A stretch of DNA of 64,000 nucleotides from Kuafuiihalomonas sp050331295 (GTDB lineage Bacteria > Myxococcota > Kuafuiibacteriia > Kuafuiibacteriales > Kuafuiibacteriaceae), in the NCBI GenBank assembly GCA_050331295.1, contig JBHJGZ010000004.1, positions 62,001-126,000 of the forward strand. The letters are read 5' to 3'. The notes under the pieces are model-generated. The model had not been told where the DNA came from. It made no database searches and saw only the letters and a list, made by a program, of their open reading frames with translations. Made by a program: the position numbers and the translations under genes. Position 1 is the stretch's first letter, and each line of letters starts with the position of its first letter. Below are positions 36,320 through 45,398 of the stretch, in pieces.

Positions 36320-36715
36320 TCAGCGGTCGGACAGGAAACGCTCCAGGGCCGGCGCCACCCGAGCGAGTTCTTGGCGAAGGGCCAAGACGAGTTCACCCGC
36401 AGCTCCGAACTCCTGTGCCCGGCCCTTGGCTTCCACCATCTTGGCCAATTCGGAGACCCGAACCGCACCCACATTGGCGCTGGAGCCCTTGAGTTTGTGG
36501 GCGCCGTTGACCAAGGCGGTGGCGTCGTGGGCTCGGACCGCCGTTCCCAGTTCTCCGATCCGCTCCGCGGCGTCTTCGAGATAAAGGCCCAAGAGCTCCC
36601 GAATGAAATCGGGATCCCCGCCGGTTGCTTCTTCCACCCTGGCGCCGTCGAGGGCGTGAGGGGCGCTGATCGCGACCTGTTGCATCGTCTCGGATTCCAA
36701 ATCGACGGCCGGCAT
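36320..36715 (-). CDS. HPt (histidine phosphotransfer) protein
   Basis: A 131-residue protein, mainly an HPt four-helix bundle. The phosphorylated His73 sits in GAHKLKGSSANVGA, the standard HPt motif. Such proteins relay phosphate between hybrid kinases and response regulators. A free receiver and a receiver-LuxR protein are encoded elsewhere in the window (46,692 and 38,178). ATG 36715 is 7 bp after the NRDE gene stop. Alternative ATG at 36685. Confidence 0.88.
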   Translation of the reverse strand: MPAVDLESETMQQVAISAPHALDGARVEEATGGDPDFIRELLGLYLEDAAERIGELGTAVRAHDATALVNGAHKLKGSSANVGAVRVSELAKMVEAKGRAQEFGAAGELVLALRQELARVAPALERFLSDR

Positions 36716-36722
36716 GGGAATT

Positions 36723-37460
36723 TCACACCTCGTTCCGAAGCGAACCAGTCTCGCTCGGCGCCCAGGGGACGCCGTAGTAGGGTGCAGGGTTCGGGAAAAC
36801 GGAAGCGAAAAGGAAGTCGTGACGATTCTCGGTCCATTGGACCAGCGTCCGGGACAGGGTGCCGTAATTCCTCGCGGGAAGATGCACCGTCGTCGCATCG
36901 ATCCCTCCTTCCGTCCGCAGCAAGAGCGGCGCGAGGTCCACGATACCGGGCGCAGCCGTTGGGAGTGCTCGAATCTGCTCGCGCAGGATTTTCTCTCGAA
37001 GCACTTCTCCCTCGCCGAAGCTTCGTTCCGTGACCACCGTAACGCCCTCCGGGAGGGCCAGGATCTCGAACCGCGTCTGGCGATGAATCAGGAGCCATGC
37101 GTCCGTCGGGTCCGCGACCAGCAGGTGGAAACCGTTCTCCGACCTGGGGTCGAGGTTTTGCTGAAGGTCAGCCAGGGCTTCTGCGGCCCGACGGTATCGA
37201 AGAGCCCAGGGCACCAGGCGCCCTCGGGTCGCTTTGGAGCCATCAGGGGTAACCCAGAATCGGTTGGTCAAGGCGGCCATGACGCCCGCCGTGTTCAGGC
37301 CTATCCACGTCCCGCCCGCCTTTTGGTCCAGCGGCCAGACGGCGGGCAAGGACCCCGCACGGTGCCAAACCGGGCCGGTGCCGCGGCGATTCAACGCTTC
37401 GTCGCGATTGGCGGCTACGGCGTAGCGACCCTTCTCTCGGCTGAAAAGCAACGTGCACAC
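36723..37460 (-). CDS. NRDE/TANGO2-family protein
   Basis: A 245-residue protein named for the NRDE motif, here AANRDEALNR at about 17-26. Further family marks are GGTWIGLNTAGVMAALTNR and the C-terminal FASVFPN. I chose GTG 37460 because it gives MCTLLFSREKG, where Cys2 would be the N-terminal nucleophile after Met removal, as in Ntn-hydrolase folds. A longer frame from ATG 37496 would bury it. Human TANGO2 is linked to heme and acyl-CoA metabolism; its bacterial function is unknown. Confidence 0.82.
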   Translation of the reverse strand: MCTLLFSREKGRYAVAANRDEALNRRGTGPVWHRAGSLPAVWPLDQKAGGTWIGLNTAGVMAALTNRFWVTPDGSKATRGRLVPWALRYRRAAEALADLQQNLDPRSENGFHLLVADPTDAWLLIHRQTRFEILALPEGVTVVTERSFGEGEVLREKILREQIRALPTAAPGIVDLAPLLLRTEGGIDATTVHLPARNYGTLSRTLVQWTENRHDFLFASVFPNPAPYYGVPWAPSETGSLRNEV

Positions 37461-37489
37461 GGCTGTTCGGAGCATGGCACAATCCAGGG

Positions 37490-38098
37490 ATGACATTGGA
37501 GTTTTGCTGGGACATCGCGAGTCCCTACACCTACGTCGCCTATACCCAACTCCCGGGCCTGGTGGAGCGAACCGGATGCTCCATTCGAATGCTGCCGGTG
37601 CTCCTCGGGGGCATCTTCAAGGACGCGGGAAACACGATGCCAGGTGCAGTTCCGGCGAAGGCCGCCTACATGACCAAAGACCTGGGCCGCTTGCGGGACC
37701 ACTTCGGGATTCCATTGAAACTCCCCGTGGCCGAGCTGCCGTTTCCCATACGCTCTGTGTTGCCCATGCGGGTGGCGGTTGTGGCGGAGACTCAAGGGAA
37801 GAGCGCCGCTTTCACCGACATGCTCATGAAGACCTACTGGGCTGACGGTGAGGATGTGTCACAGCCGGCGATCCTGCAGAAGGTGGCTCAGGCGGCGCAC
37901 CTTTCCGAAGACGCCCTCGCACAGGCCGAAACCACGGAGGTGAAGGACACCCTTCGGACCCATACCCGAAACGCGGTCGAGCGAGGTGCCTTTGGAGTGC
38001 CGACGTTCTTCGTGGGGGGCGAGATGTTCTTCGGAGGGGACCGGATGCCGTTCGTGGAGAGGGCCCTTTCGGGAGCCACTGACGGCCGAACGTCCTGA
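37490..38098 (+). CDS. 2-Hydroxychromene-2-carboxylate isomerase family (DsbA-like)
   Basis: A 202-residue thioredoxin-fold protein of the HCCA isomerase / GST-kappa group. The active-site DIASPYTYVAY gives Ser11 in place of a catalytic Cys. The C-terminal GAFGVPTFFVGGEMFFGGDRMPF is typical. The family isomerises hydroxychromene carboxylate in naphthalene breakdown but many members have other glutathione-dependent jobs; no aromatic ring cleavage genes are present here, so the substrate is open. ATG start, divergent from the NRDE gene by 29 bp. Confidence 0.88.
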   Translation: MTLEFCWDIASPYTYVAYTQLPGLVERTGCSIRMLPVLLGGIFKDAGNTMPGAVPAKAAYMTKDLGRLRDHFGIPLKLPVAELPFPIRSVLPMRVAVVAETQGKSAAFTDMLMKTYWADGEDVSQPAILQKVAQAAHLSEDALAQAETTEVKDTLRTHTRNAVERGAFGVPTFFVGGEMFFGGDRMPFVERALSGATDGRTS

Positions 38099-38117
38099 GG
38101 TCGCGTTCGGGAGGAGA

Positions 38118-38139
38118 GTCCTGTCCTCCTGGACAGGAC
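38118..38139 (+). terminator. Hairpin, 9-bp perfect stem with TCCT loop
   Basis: GTCCTGTCC and GGACAGGAC pair with no mismatch around a 4-nt loop. It lies 20 bp past the isomerase stop and 39 bp before the response-regulator gene. There is no following T-tract, so it may be a Rho-assisted stop, an RNA stability element, or an attenuator. Confidence 0.5.
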
Positions 38140-38177
38140 CCGGAGGGTCTCGGTTTCGCTCTTCGCACGAACTGGGC

Positions 38178-39014
38178 ATGGTCCTCGCCACGATGGACGG
38201 TGCGAACGATTGGTCAGTTCTGCACCGAGCCCGCATCCTGGTGGTGGATGACGATGCGATGGCCGTTCGATCCTTGGAGCGGGTCCTGGTGGACCAACGC
38301 GCCGAGGTGACGTGTGCCATGAGCGCCGACGTCGCCCTCCAACGCATCCAGCGTGAGGTCTATGACGCCGCGGTGGTGGACTATTTTCTGGTGGGCCAAG
38401 AGGGACGCGTCCTTCTGAAGCCTCTCCGGGATGCGGCCACCTGCAGCCTCATGATCAGCGGCGTCGAGCGAGAAGAGATCGCTCGAAGCTCGATAGCCTC
38501 GGGTGCCGATGATTTCCTCTTGAAGCCGTTCGAGGTCGCAGATTTTCTCAACGCGGTGGCGCGCACCGTCGCCAAGACTCGCGAATGGAGGGACCTCATC
38601 GAACCCTTGAAGCGCGGCCAACGTCCCGAGCCTTCGCGAAGCCATCGTCCGGTCTTGGAGGCGGAAGTCGAGCGGATCGGGAACTGGCTGCAGACGGTTG
38701 GCCAACTCACCGATCGCGAGCGGGATGTGATGATGATGGTGTTCATGGGACGCTCCAATGAAGAGATCGCCCAGGCGTTCTCCATCTCCGAGAGCACCGT
38801 GAAGTATCACGACCTTCGTGCGAGGCGAAAACTGGGCGTGGACAATCGCCGGGCCCTCACACGGATGGTCTTCGACGGTACCGGACTGCGACCGCGCACG
38901 GAGGGACGAAACCGCGCCAACCGAAAATCCGATTCGATGAACAAACCCGCGACCCAACCGGAAGAGGGTTTGGAGACCGAGTCCTCGGGCGCGGGACCTT
39001 CCGAGACGGACTGA
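38178..39014 (+). CDS. Response regulator, receiver plus LuxR-type HTH
   Basis: A 278-residue protein. The receiver (about 19-130) has acidic pair Asp24/Asp25, phospho-acceptor Asp68 in AAVVDYF, and a Lys in FLLKPF. The LuxR/FixJ helix-turn-helix (about 185-240) reads LTDRERDVMMMVFMGRSNEEIAQAFSISESTVKYHDLRARRKLG. The last 40 residues are disordered. A cognate kinase is not adjacent; an HPt gene lies 1.5 kb away. ATG 38178 or ATG 38193. Confidence 0.88.
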   Translation: MVLATMDGANDWSVLHRARILVVDDDAMAVRSLERVLVDQRAEVTCAMSADVALQRIQREVYDAAVVDYFLVGQEGRVLLKPLRDAATCSLMISGVEREEIARSSIASGADDFLLKPFEVADFLNAVARTVAKTREWRDLIEPLKRGQRPEPSRSHRPVLEAEVERIGNWLQTVGQLTDRERDVMMMVFMGRSNEEIAQAFSISESTVKYHDLRARRKLGVDNRRALTRMVFDGTGLRPRTEGRNRANRKSDSMNKPATQPEEGLETESSGAGPSETD

Positions 39015-39017
39015 CGG

Positions 39018-41711
39018 TCAACCGGTATTGCGAAGGCCCTGGGCAATGCCATTCAAGGTCGTAGCGATCACCGAGGATATCGCGTCGTTTCGCTCCGAGC
39101 GCTTCAACATCGAAATCTGGATCAAAGAGAGCGGATCGACGTACGGATTTCGGAGGTCGATGGAGTTGCGAAGCACCATGTTGTCTTCGAGGAGTCGGGT
39201 CCGTTGCCGGACCAAAAGGACGGCTTCCGTGGTCTTTCGGTATTCCTCGGTCAGCGTTTCCCACAGTTGGCGGCTTCCGCCCAGATTGTCGAAATACAGT
39301 TTCGCGACATCCAAATCCGTCTTGGCGCAGACCATTTCGATCTTGGCCAAGAGGTCGTCGAAGAAGGGCCAATTGGAAGCCATCCGACGAAGCAGATCGG
39401 GACCACCATCTTCTTCGAGAAGAGTGGCCAAGGCCGTACCAACGCCCATCCAGCCGGGAATCATCATCCGAATTTGGGTCCACCCGAAGACCCAGGGAAT
39501 CGCCCGGATCCCCGACATTTGGCCCACCGCTTTCTTGCGATATGCGGGCCGCGACCCGAAATGGACGTTGGCGAGCTCCTGTACCGGGGTAGCACGAAGA
39601 AATGTGTCGAACGCCTCTTGATCCTCGTGCACTACCCGACGGAACGCGCCGTAGGACAGCGAGGAGAGACGCTCCATCGCTTCGCGATACTGTCGAACTT
39701 CCTCCGGAGAGACTTTGGTTCGCCAATCCGTGAAGCGGGCCATCAGCGTACCGGCCAGCATGACCTCGAGACTGCGCTCCGCGATGTGAAGGAGTCCGAA
39801 CTTCTGCGAGATCACCTCCCCTTGTTCCGTGATCTTGATAGGACCAGAGACGGTGCCTGGAGGAAGCGCCGTGAGCCCGCGATACACCGGCGAACCCCCT
39901 CCGCGACCCACAGTCCCGCCGCGACCGTGGAAGAGGGTGAGCTGGATTCCGTGTCGTTTCGCAACTTCTGTCAGCTCTTCCTGCGCTCGATAGAGCGCCC
40001 AGGATGAAGCCATGACCCCCGCGTCCTTGGCGCTGTCCGAGTAGCCGAGCATCACCTCCTGGTGGTGGTCCCGTGCCTCGAGATGCCGGAGGTACCCAGG
40101 ATGCGAGAACATCTCCTCCAAGATCTCGGGCCCCGCCATGAGGTCGGCTCGTGTCTCCAGGAGCGGCACCACGTCGATGGAAGACCGAGGTGTGTCGCCG
40201 AGATCGACCAAGCCCGCTTCTTTGGCCAGGAGCAGGACGTGCAACATGTCCTCCACGGAGTGGGTCATCGAGACGATGTAGGTCTGGCAGGCCCTATGAC
40301 CGAAGCGTCGCTGGATCCGGCCGATCCGCCGGAAGACATCCAAGACTCGGTCCACCTGATCGTCGATGGGTCGATGGGGGCTGATCAGCGGACGTCTACC
40401 GAACAGCTCGTTGGTCAGGTCGCCGCTGATGGACAGATCGACGCCCGTGTCCGCGGCGATTCGACCGATGACATCTCGGTGCACATCACTTTCCTGTCGG
40501 ACGTCCATCGAAAAGCCCCCGAGGCCCGATTGTGTCAGCATACCCAGGATGGGGCGGACGAATGCATCACTGGCTCGACACGCTCCGGATCTTTGAAGAG
40601 CGTCGTCGATCAACTCGAGGTCGGTGCGTAGGGAGTCCTCGTCTCGATAGCCCCGAGGGTCGTCCGGCACCTCCAACCGGAGCCGAAGTCGGGCTCGAAT
40701 GAAACTCAGCTTGCTTCGGATGGGCTCGCGATCATCGGCCCCCGGAAGCAGATCGGACAGCTCCTCCGCATCTTCTTGTAGCGATCGAACCAAGGCATCG
40801 GACACGTCGGTATGAGATCGCGAGACGCCGAGTCGAAGCTGCATCTCGTCCAAGGCTCGGTCGAGCTGCGAGAGCGCGGCTGCGGATGCCCGTTCCGCCG
40901 CTTGCTCCGTGACCTCGGGGGTCACGAACGGATTGCCGTCACGGTCGCCGCCGACCCAGTTGCCAAAAGTGAAGGGCACGGGGTCGGTGTACTTGGTGCC
41001 GAACACCGATTCGAAGGCGGCGGCGAGCGCCTCGTCGAGTCGCGCCGCTGCATCCAGCAACCGGTCTTGCAGATACCAAACGACATTGGCGACCTCATCC
41101 ATGACGGTTGGGCGTTCGGTCCGGATCTGGGAACTCAGCCACAGGAGCTCGATCTCGGCTTCCATGTGGGCTTCGATTCGAGCCCGTTCCGCCGCGGTGG
41201 CGTGTTCTCGAGACAGGAGACCTTCAGCCAGCCGCGTTTGGGCCAAATTGATGGTTCTCCGCGTCGCCTCGGTCGGGTGCGCGGTCAGAACCGGCCGGGG
41301 CGCGAGCTGGCGAAGCGCGGCTCGAACATCGTCGGCAGAAGCGCCTTGTTCGGCCAGTCGCGCGAACACCCAAGGCATCGACGCGGGTTGGGGCGTTTCG
41401 TCGGAGTAACTCCGACGCCGGCGAACACGGTGCGCCTGCTCCGCCGTGTTGATCAGGAGAAAGAATTGAGTGAACGCGCGCGCGACCACCGCCACCGCAT
41501 TCAGGGGGAGCCCGTCCACCTGAGCCAGAAGCCGTGACAATTCTTCTCCGTCGGATCCGCTTCGACGGCGCTCGCGGCAGGCGCGGCGAAGGGACTCGAT
41601 CGCTTGATAGGCGTCTTGGCCCTCGATTCGCCTTATCGTTTGGCCCAGGGTGTCGGCCAGCCAGCGGACGTCTTCGTGCAACGGGCGGTCGACGGGGCGG
41701 GGCGAGACCAT
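39018..41711 (-). CDS. ppc: Phosphoenolpyruvate carboxylase
   Basis: An 897-residue anaplerotic enzyme that carboxylates PEP to oxaloacetate. Motifs: VLTAHPTEATRRT (catalytic His), VMLGYSDSAKDAGV (Lys), FHGRGGTVGRGGG and the FGWTQIR segment; the C-terminal NTG ends the active-site loop. ATG 41711 is preferred over GTG 41747 because the family begins close to the RPLHEDVRWL segment. Lies 78 bp downstream of pepA on the same strand. Length is standard (about 880-930). Confidence 0.96.
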   Translation of the reverse strand: MVSPRPVDRPLHEDVRWLADTLGQTIRRIEGQDAYQAIESLRRACRERRRSGSDGEELSRLLAQVDGLPLNAVAVVARAFTQFFLLINTAEQAHRVRRRRSYSDETPQPASMPWVFARLAEQGASADDVRAALRQLAPRPVLTAHPTEATRRTINLAQTRLAEGLLSREHATAAERARIEAHMEAEIELLWLSSQIRTERPTVMDEVANVVWYLQDRLLDAAARLDEALAAAFESVFGTKYTDPVPFTFGNWVGGDRDGNPFVTPEVTEQAAERASAAALSQLDRALDEMQLRLGVSRSHTDVSDALVRSLQEDAEELSDLLPGADDREPIRSKLSFIRARLRLRLEVPDDPRGYRDEDSLRTDLELIDDALQRSGACRASDAFVRPILGMLTQSGLGGFSMDVRQESDVHRDVIGRIAADTGVDLSISGDLTNELFGRRPLISPHRPIDDQVDRVLDVFRRIGRIQRRFGHRACQTYIVSMTHSVEDMLHVLLLAKEAGLVDLGDTPRSSIDVVPLLETRADLMAGPEILEEMFSHPGYLRHLEARDHHQEVMLGYSDSAKDAGVMASSWALYRAQEELTEVAKRHGIQLTLFHGRGGTVGRGGGSPVYRGLTALPPGTVSGPIKITEQGEVISQKFGLLHIAERSLEVMLAGTLMARFTDWRTKVSPEEVRQYREAMERLSSLSYGAFRRVVHEDQEAFDTFLRATPVQELANVHFGSRPAYRKKAVGQMSGIRAIPWVFGWTQIRMMIPGWMGVGTALATLLEEDGGPDLLRRMASNWPFFDDLLAKIEMVCAKTDLDVAKLYFDNLGGSRQLWETLTEEYRKTTEAVLLVRQRTRLLEDNMVLRNSIDLRNPYVDPLSLIQISMLKRSERNDAISSVIATTLNGIAQGLRNTG

Positions 41712-41789
41712 GTGTTTGGGAGTGCCATGAAGAAATGGCCGGGTCACTGGCTACTTGAGTTCGGGAATCGAAAACCGGTCCGTCCCTTC

Positions 41790-43295
41790 TCAGGTGGAAG
41801 CGGGGCTTCGGCGGGGACGCGGCCGTCGCGACGGGGAACCCAGATGGGCCACCGTTTGCGCCAAGAGTCCGACCCCGAAACCGGTTCCCCGATCCGAGCG
41901 GAAGGCTGGTCCAGCAAGGTCGACGTGGCCCCAGCGAACGTCCACTCCCTCGAGATGGGAGTAGACGAATTGAGCTGCACAACTCGACTGTGCGTTCATT
42001 CGATTCTTCACGCTGTTTCGCATGTCTGCAATGGGGCTTTCGAATTCTTTTTGATAGAGCTCTGGCGCAAAAGGAAGAGGATGGCACAGATCACCACTCT
42101 CCATTCCGGCACGCACCAGTCGATTCTCCAGATCTTGGTCATTGCTCACGACCGCTGCGTGCATCAAGCCGGTGGCGATCAGCTGAGCGCCGGTCAGGGT
42201 GGCTGCGTCGAGAATCGTGTCGCATTCGAGTTTGCGAGCGGCCCAACTTACGGCGTCGCCCAGCAAGAGCCTGCCCTCGGCATCCGTGTTGTTGATCTCC
42301 ACCGTCTTCCCGGAGTGGAGCGTGAGGATGTCGTCCGGCTTGAAGGCCCCGGGCCCGATCGCGTTTTCAGCCAGCGCCAACAGCAGACTGATGCGCACCG
42401 GCACCTGATGGCTGGCCAGAACCTCGAAGGCGCCGAGCACCGCTGCGGCGCCTCCCATGTCCGCTTTCATGCCCTCCATGGCCCCGCGGGCCTTGAGGTG
42501 AAGGCCGCCGGTGTCGAAGGTGATGCCTTTGCCCACCAGTGCGACGTGGCGTTCGGCTCGAGGCGAGCCGTATTGGGCGACGAGCAGACGCGGCGGCACC
42601 GCCGCCGCCTTTCCGACGCCGTGGATGCCCCCAAGGCCGGCATCCAGCAACTTGTCCCCCACGATTTCCGTGACCCGCACGGACTTCAGGGGCCTGAGCC
42701 GCGCCTTGGCCCGCTTCGCCATCTCGCTCGGGTGAAGGTTGGATGGAGGCGTGTCCACCCATTCGGCCGCCTGCTGCGCATGTTCCGCCACCGAGTGGGC
42801 CCACTTGTCGATTCCGAGGTGAGCCCCATTGCGGTCGAGAAAGACGAGATGAACGTCCGGCGTGTCCTCACTCCTCGTTTGGTAGCTGAGGCGAGGGAAC
42901 GCCCGGTAGGCCGCGTTGGCGAGCGGGAGTTCATGGTCCGCCGTCGGGAGGACGGCCGCGATGGCGAGCTTCTTGTCTCTTCGGGCGCCCAGGGGGCCGA
43001 GAAGCGCGGAGACGAGGTCGGGGCGGGCCGGATGATTGTGTCGCGAGGCGCGGCCGGGTACCACCGCGACCCCGAGAGCGGCCGGGGATTCCAGGTCGGT
43101 CAGGCTCCAGCTGATGGCGCCCTGCGCTCCGGGTTGGGTCATGCGCAGCAGCTGGCGACATCGGTCGCCCAGGCCGGCGGGTAGGGCAGCCGGGAACTTG
43201 GCTCCTTCCCCGAGGCCTTCCGGAACCATCACCACGAGACTGGAGGCGCCCTTCAGTGCGCGCGGCAGGTCCGCGGCTATCGAGATCTTGGTCAT
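41790..43295 (-). CDS. pepA: Leucyl aminopeptidase (M17)
   Basis: A 501-residue zinc/manganese aminopeptidase. Metal-binding signatures VGKGITFDTGG (Lys, Asp), KADMGGAAAVLGAF and NTDAEGRLLLGDAV are all present, so it should be active. The N-terminal ~170 residues are the variable cap domain. ATG 43295 gives the usual start. It frees N-terminal residues from peptides in the cytoplasm; in some bacteria PepA also binds DNA. The alkB-like gene is divergent, leaving a 120-bp promoter region. Confidence 0.95.
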   Translation of the reverse strand: MTKISIAADLPRALKGASSLVVMVPEGLGEGAKFPAALPAGLGDRCRQLLRMTQPGAQGAISWSLTDLESPAALGVAVVPGRASRHNHPARPDLVSALLGPLGARRDKKLAIAAVLPTADHELPLANAAYRAFPRLSYQTRSEDTPDVHLVFLDRNGAHLGIDKWAHSVAEHAQQAAEWVDTPPSNLHPSEMAKRAKARLRPLKSVRVTEIVGDKLLDAGLGGIHGVGKAAAVPPRLLVAQYGSPRAERHVALVGKGITFDTGGLHLKARGAMEGMKADMGGAAAVLGAFEVLASHQVPVRISLLLALAENAIGPGAFKPDDILTLHSGKTVEINNTDAEGRLLLGDAVSWAARKLECDTILDAATLTGAQLIATGLMHAAVVSNDQDLENRLVRAGMESGDLCHPLPFAPELYQKEFESPIADMRNSVKNRMNAQSSCAAQFVYSHLEGVDVRWGHVDLAGPAFRSDRGTGFGVGLLAQTVAHLGSPSRRPRPRRSPAST

Positions 43296-43415
43296 GTCGG
43301 TTGAGTATGCCCCCGGCCGAGCGAACGCCGGCACGTTTTCTCCGGACAGGACGGGCCGTCGGGGCGCCCACCAGCTAGCGTGGTCGGTGCGCTTCGTTCA
43401 TCATCCGCGCCGCCC

Positions 43416-44471
43416 ATGTTCCTGCTTGGTTACGCGATTCCCAGCACCATTCTGCCTGGTCTGCTGTGGGGCGGCGGATGGACATTCTTCAGTCTCGTGT
43501 TCGTTTTCGGGGTTACACCGATAGCAGACCTGAGCGCGGGTCGAGACTCCGAGAACCGAACGCCGAGCTCCAGTTGGCCGTATGACCTTCTGGTATGGGG
43601 ACTGGCGCCGGTCCAGATCGGCCTCATCACCTGGACCTTGGCCAACGTCACTTCTCCCGGGACGTCCACATTCGAGCGCGTCGGGTTGGTCTTGTCCCTC
43701 GGGGTGGTGACGGGGGCGTCCGGTATCACCGTCGCCCACGAACTCATGCATCGGAGCCGCCGCTTCGAGCAGGCGCTGGCGGAAGTCCTCATGACCTCCG
43801 TGAGCTACCCCCATTTCTGTATCGAGCACGTCTTTGGGCATCATCGTCACGTCGCGACGCCCGCCGACCCCGCGACCGCCCGGTTGGGCGAGAGCGTGTA
43901 CAGGTTTTTGCCCCGGACTCTCTTGGGTGGTCTTCGGAGCTTCACCCGTATCGAGGCGGAGCGGGTCCGGGTCCATGGCCGCCGGGGTCTTTCGGACGCC
44001 CGGGTCCGGTACGGCCTCCTTTTGGGGACGGCCTACGGGCTGGTTTTTGCGTGTTTCGGGGCGGGAGGCGTCGTGGCGTTCCTCATCCAGGGGGCGGTGG
44101 CGGTGGTCCTGCTCGAGGTCATCAACTACGTGGAGCACTACGGACTGCTTCGCCGGAAGCTCTCCGGACCTGGCGAGCCTCCCCGGTACGAACGGGTGCA
44201 GGCGCGGCATTCCTGGAACAGCAATCACCGACTGACCAACGCGTACCTCTTTCACCTCCCCCGGCACGCGGACCACCACTTCCTGGCGAGCCGTCCCTAT
44301 CACCTCCTTCGGCATCGGGCGGACGGGCCACAGCTTCCCGCGGGGTATGCCACCATGGTCATCCTGGCCCTGGTACCCCCGTGGTGGTTTCGGGTCATGA
44401 ATCCGCGCGTCGAGGCGCTGAGAAGCGACGGAGGGGTCCCCGCCGAGCGTGAACTTTCGGCGAGGCCCTGA
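43416..44471 (+). CDS. AlkB-like membrane non-haem diiron hydroxylase
   Basis: A 351-residue integral membrane protein with about six helices. The eight-histidine set of alkane monooxygenase/fatty-acid desaturase enzymes is present: HELMHR, EHVFGHHRHVATPADPA, NYVEHYGL and LPRHADHH, which bind two irons. The AlkB signature NYVEHYGL points to the alkane 1-monooxygenase group, but chain substrates of delta-proteobacterial members are not known. ATG 43416, with GTG 43380 as an alternative. cysD follows 14 bp downstream. No rubredoxin gene is in the window. Confidence 0.9.
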   Translation: MFLLGYAIPSTILPGLLWGGGWTFFSLVFVFGVTPIADLSAGRDSENRTPSSSWPYDLLVWGLAPVQIGLITWTLANVTSPGTSTFERVGLVLSLGVVTGASGITVAHELMHRSRRFEQALAEVLMTSVSYPHFCIEHVFGHHRHVATPADPATARLGESVYRFLPRTLLGGLRSFTRIEAERVRVHGRRGLSDARVRYGLLLGTAYGLVFACFGAGGVVAFLIQGAVAVVLLEVINYVEHYGLLRRKLSGPGEPPRYERVQARHSWNSNHRLTNAYLFHLPRHADHHFLASRPYHLLRHRADGPQLPAGYATMVILALVPPWWFRVMNPRVEALRSDGGVPAERELSARP

Positions 44472-44485
44472 TAGGTCTTCCCGCA

Positions 44486-45397
44486 GTGAAACGCCCTTCA
44501 TTCAAGCTCGACCATCTCGGTCACCTCGAGGCGGAAGGCATGTTCGTTCTCCGCGAAGTCGCCGCTCAGTTCGAGCGGCCGGTGATCCTGTTCTCGGGGG
44601 GGAAGGACTCCGTGGTGGTGGTCCATCTGGCCATCAAGGCCTTTTGGCCCGCGAAGATTCCCTTTCCGTTGGTGCACGTCGATACCGGACACAACTTTTC
44701 GGAAACCATCGAGTTCCGAGACCGAATGGTGGCGGACCTCGGAGCCAAGCTGGTCGTCGGGAGCGTCCAGCAGTCCATCGACACGGGTCGGGTGAAGGAA
44801 GAGACCGGGCCGTTGGCCAGCCGCAACTGGCTTCAGTCCGTGACGCTTCTCGATACCATCGAAGCCCACGAAATCGATGCCGCCATCGGAGGCGCGCGGC
44901 GCGATGAGGAAAAGGCGCGAGCCAAGGAGCGATTCTTCTCCCATCGAGATGGATTCGGGCAATGGGAGCCCAAGAACCAGCGACCCGAGCTCTGGAATCT
45001 GTTCAATGGACGCAAAGCTCAGGGCGAGCATTTCCGCGTGTTCCCGCTGAGCAACTGGACGGAAATGGACGTCTGGATGTACATCAAGCAGGAAGGGATC
45101 GAGCTGCCTCCGCTCTATTTCGCGCATGAGCGGGAAGTCGTGGAGCGGAAAGGCATGTTGTACGCAGTGACGGACTTCTTTCCGCTTTTGCCGGGGGAGA
45201 GCGCGGACCTCCGGACCGTCCGATTTCGAACCGTCGGCGATGTCACCTGCACCGGCGCCGTCGCCTCGACCGCCGTTTCCCTGGACGAGGTCATCGTCGA
45301 GGTTGCGGCGGCCCGGGTGACCGAGCGTGGGGGTCGTGCGGATGACAAGCGCTCCGAAACAGCGATGGAAGACCGCAAGCGCGAGGGGTACTTCTGA
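44486..45397 (+). CDS. cysD: Sulfate adenylyltransferase small subunit
   Basis: A 303-residue PP-loop ATP pyrophosphatase. P-loop FSGGKDSVVV is near residue 35; VHVDTGHNFSET and GARRDEEKARAKER follow, and a C-terminal RKREGYF is typical. With CysN it makes adenosine 5'-phosphosulfate in sulfate assimilation. GTG start. It is one nucleotide ahead of cysN on the same strand. No cysC or cysH in the window. Confidence 0.96.
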   Translation: MKRPSFKLDHLGHLEAEGMFVLREVAAQFERPVILFSGGKDSVVVVHLAIKAFWPAKIPFPLVHVDTGHNFSETIEFRDRMVADLGAKLVVGSVQQSIDTGRVKEETGPLASRNWLQSVTLLDTIEAHEIDAAIGGARRDEEKARAKERFFSHRDGFGQWEPKNQRPELWNLFNGRKAQGEHFRVFPLSNWTEMDVWMYIKQEGIELPPLYFAHEREVVERKGMLYAVTDFFPLLPGESADLRTVRFRTVGDVTCTGAVASTAVSLDEVIVEVAAARVTERGGRADDKRSETAMEDRKREGYF

Positions 45398-45398
45398 G

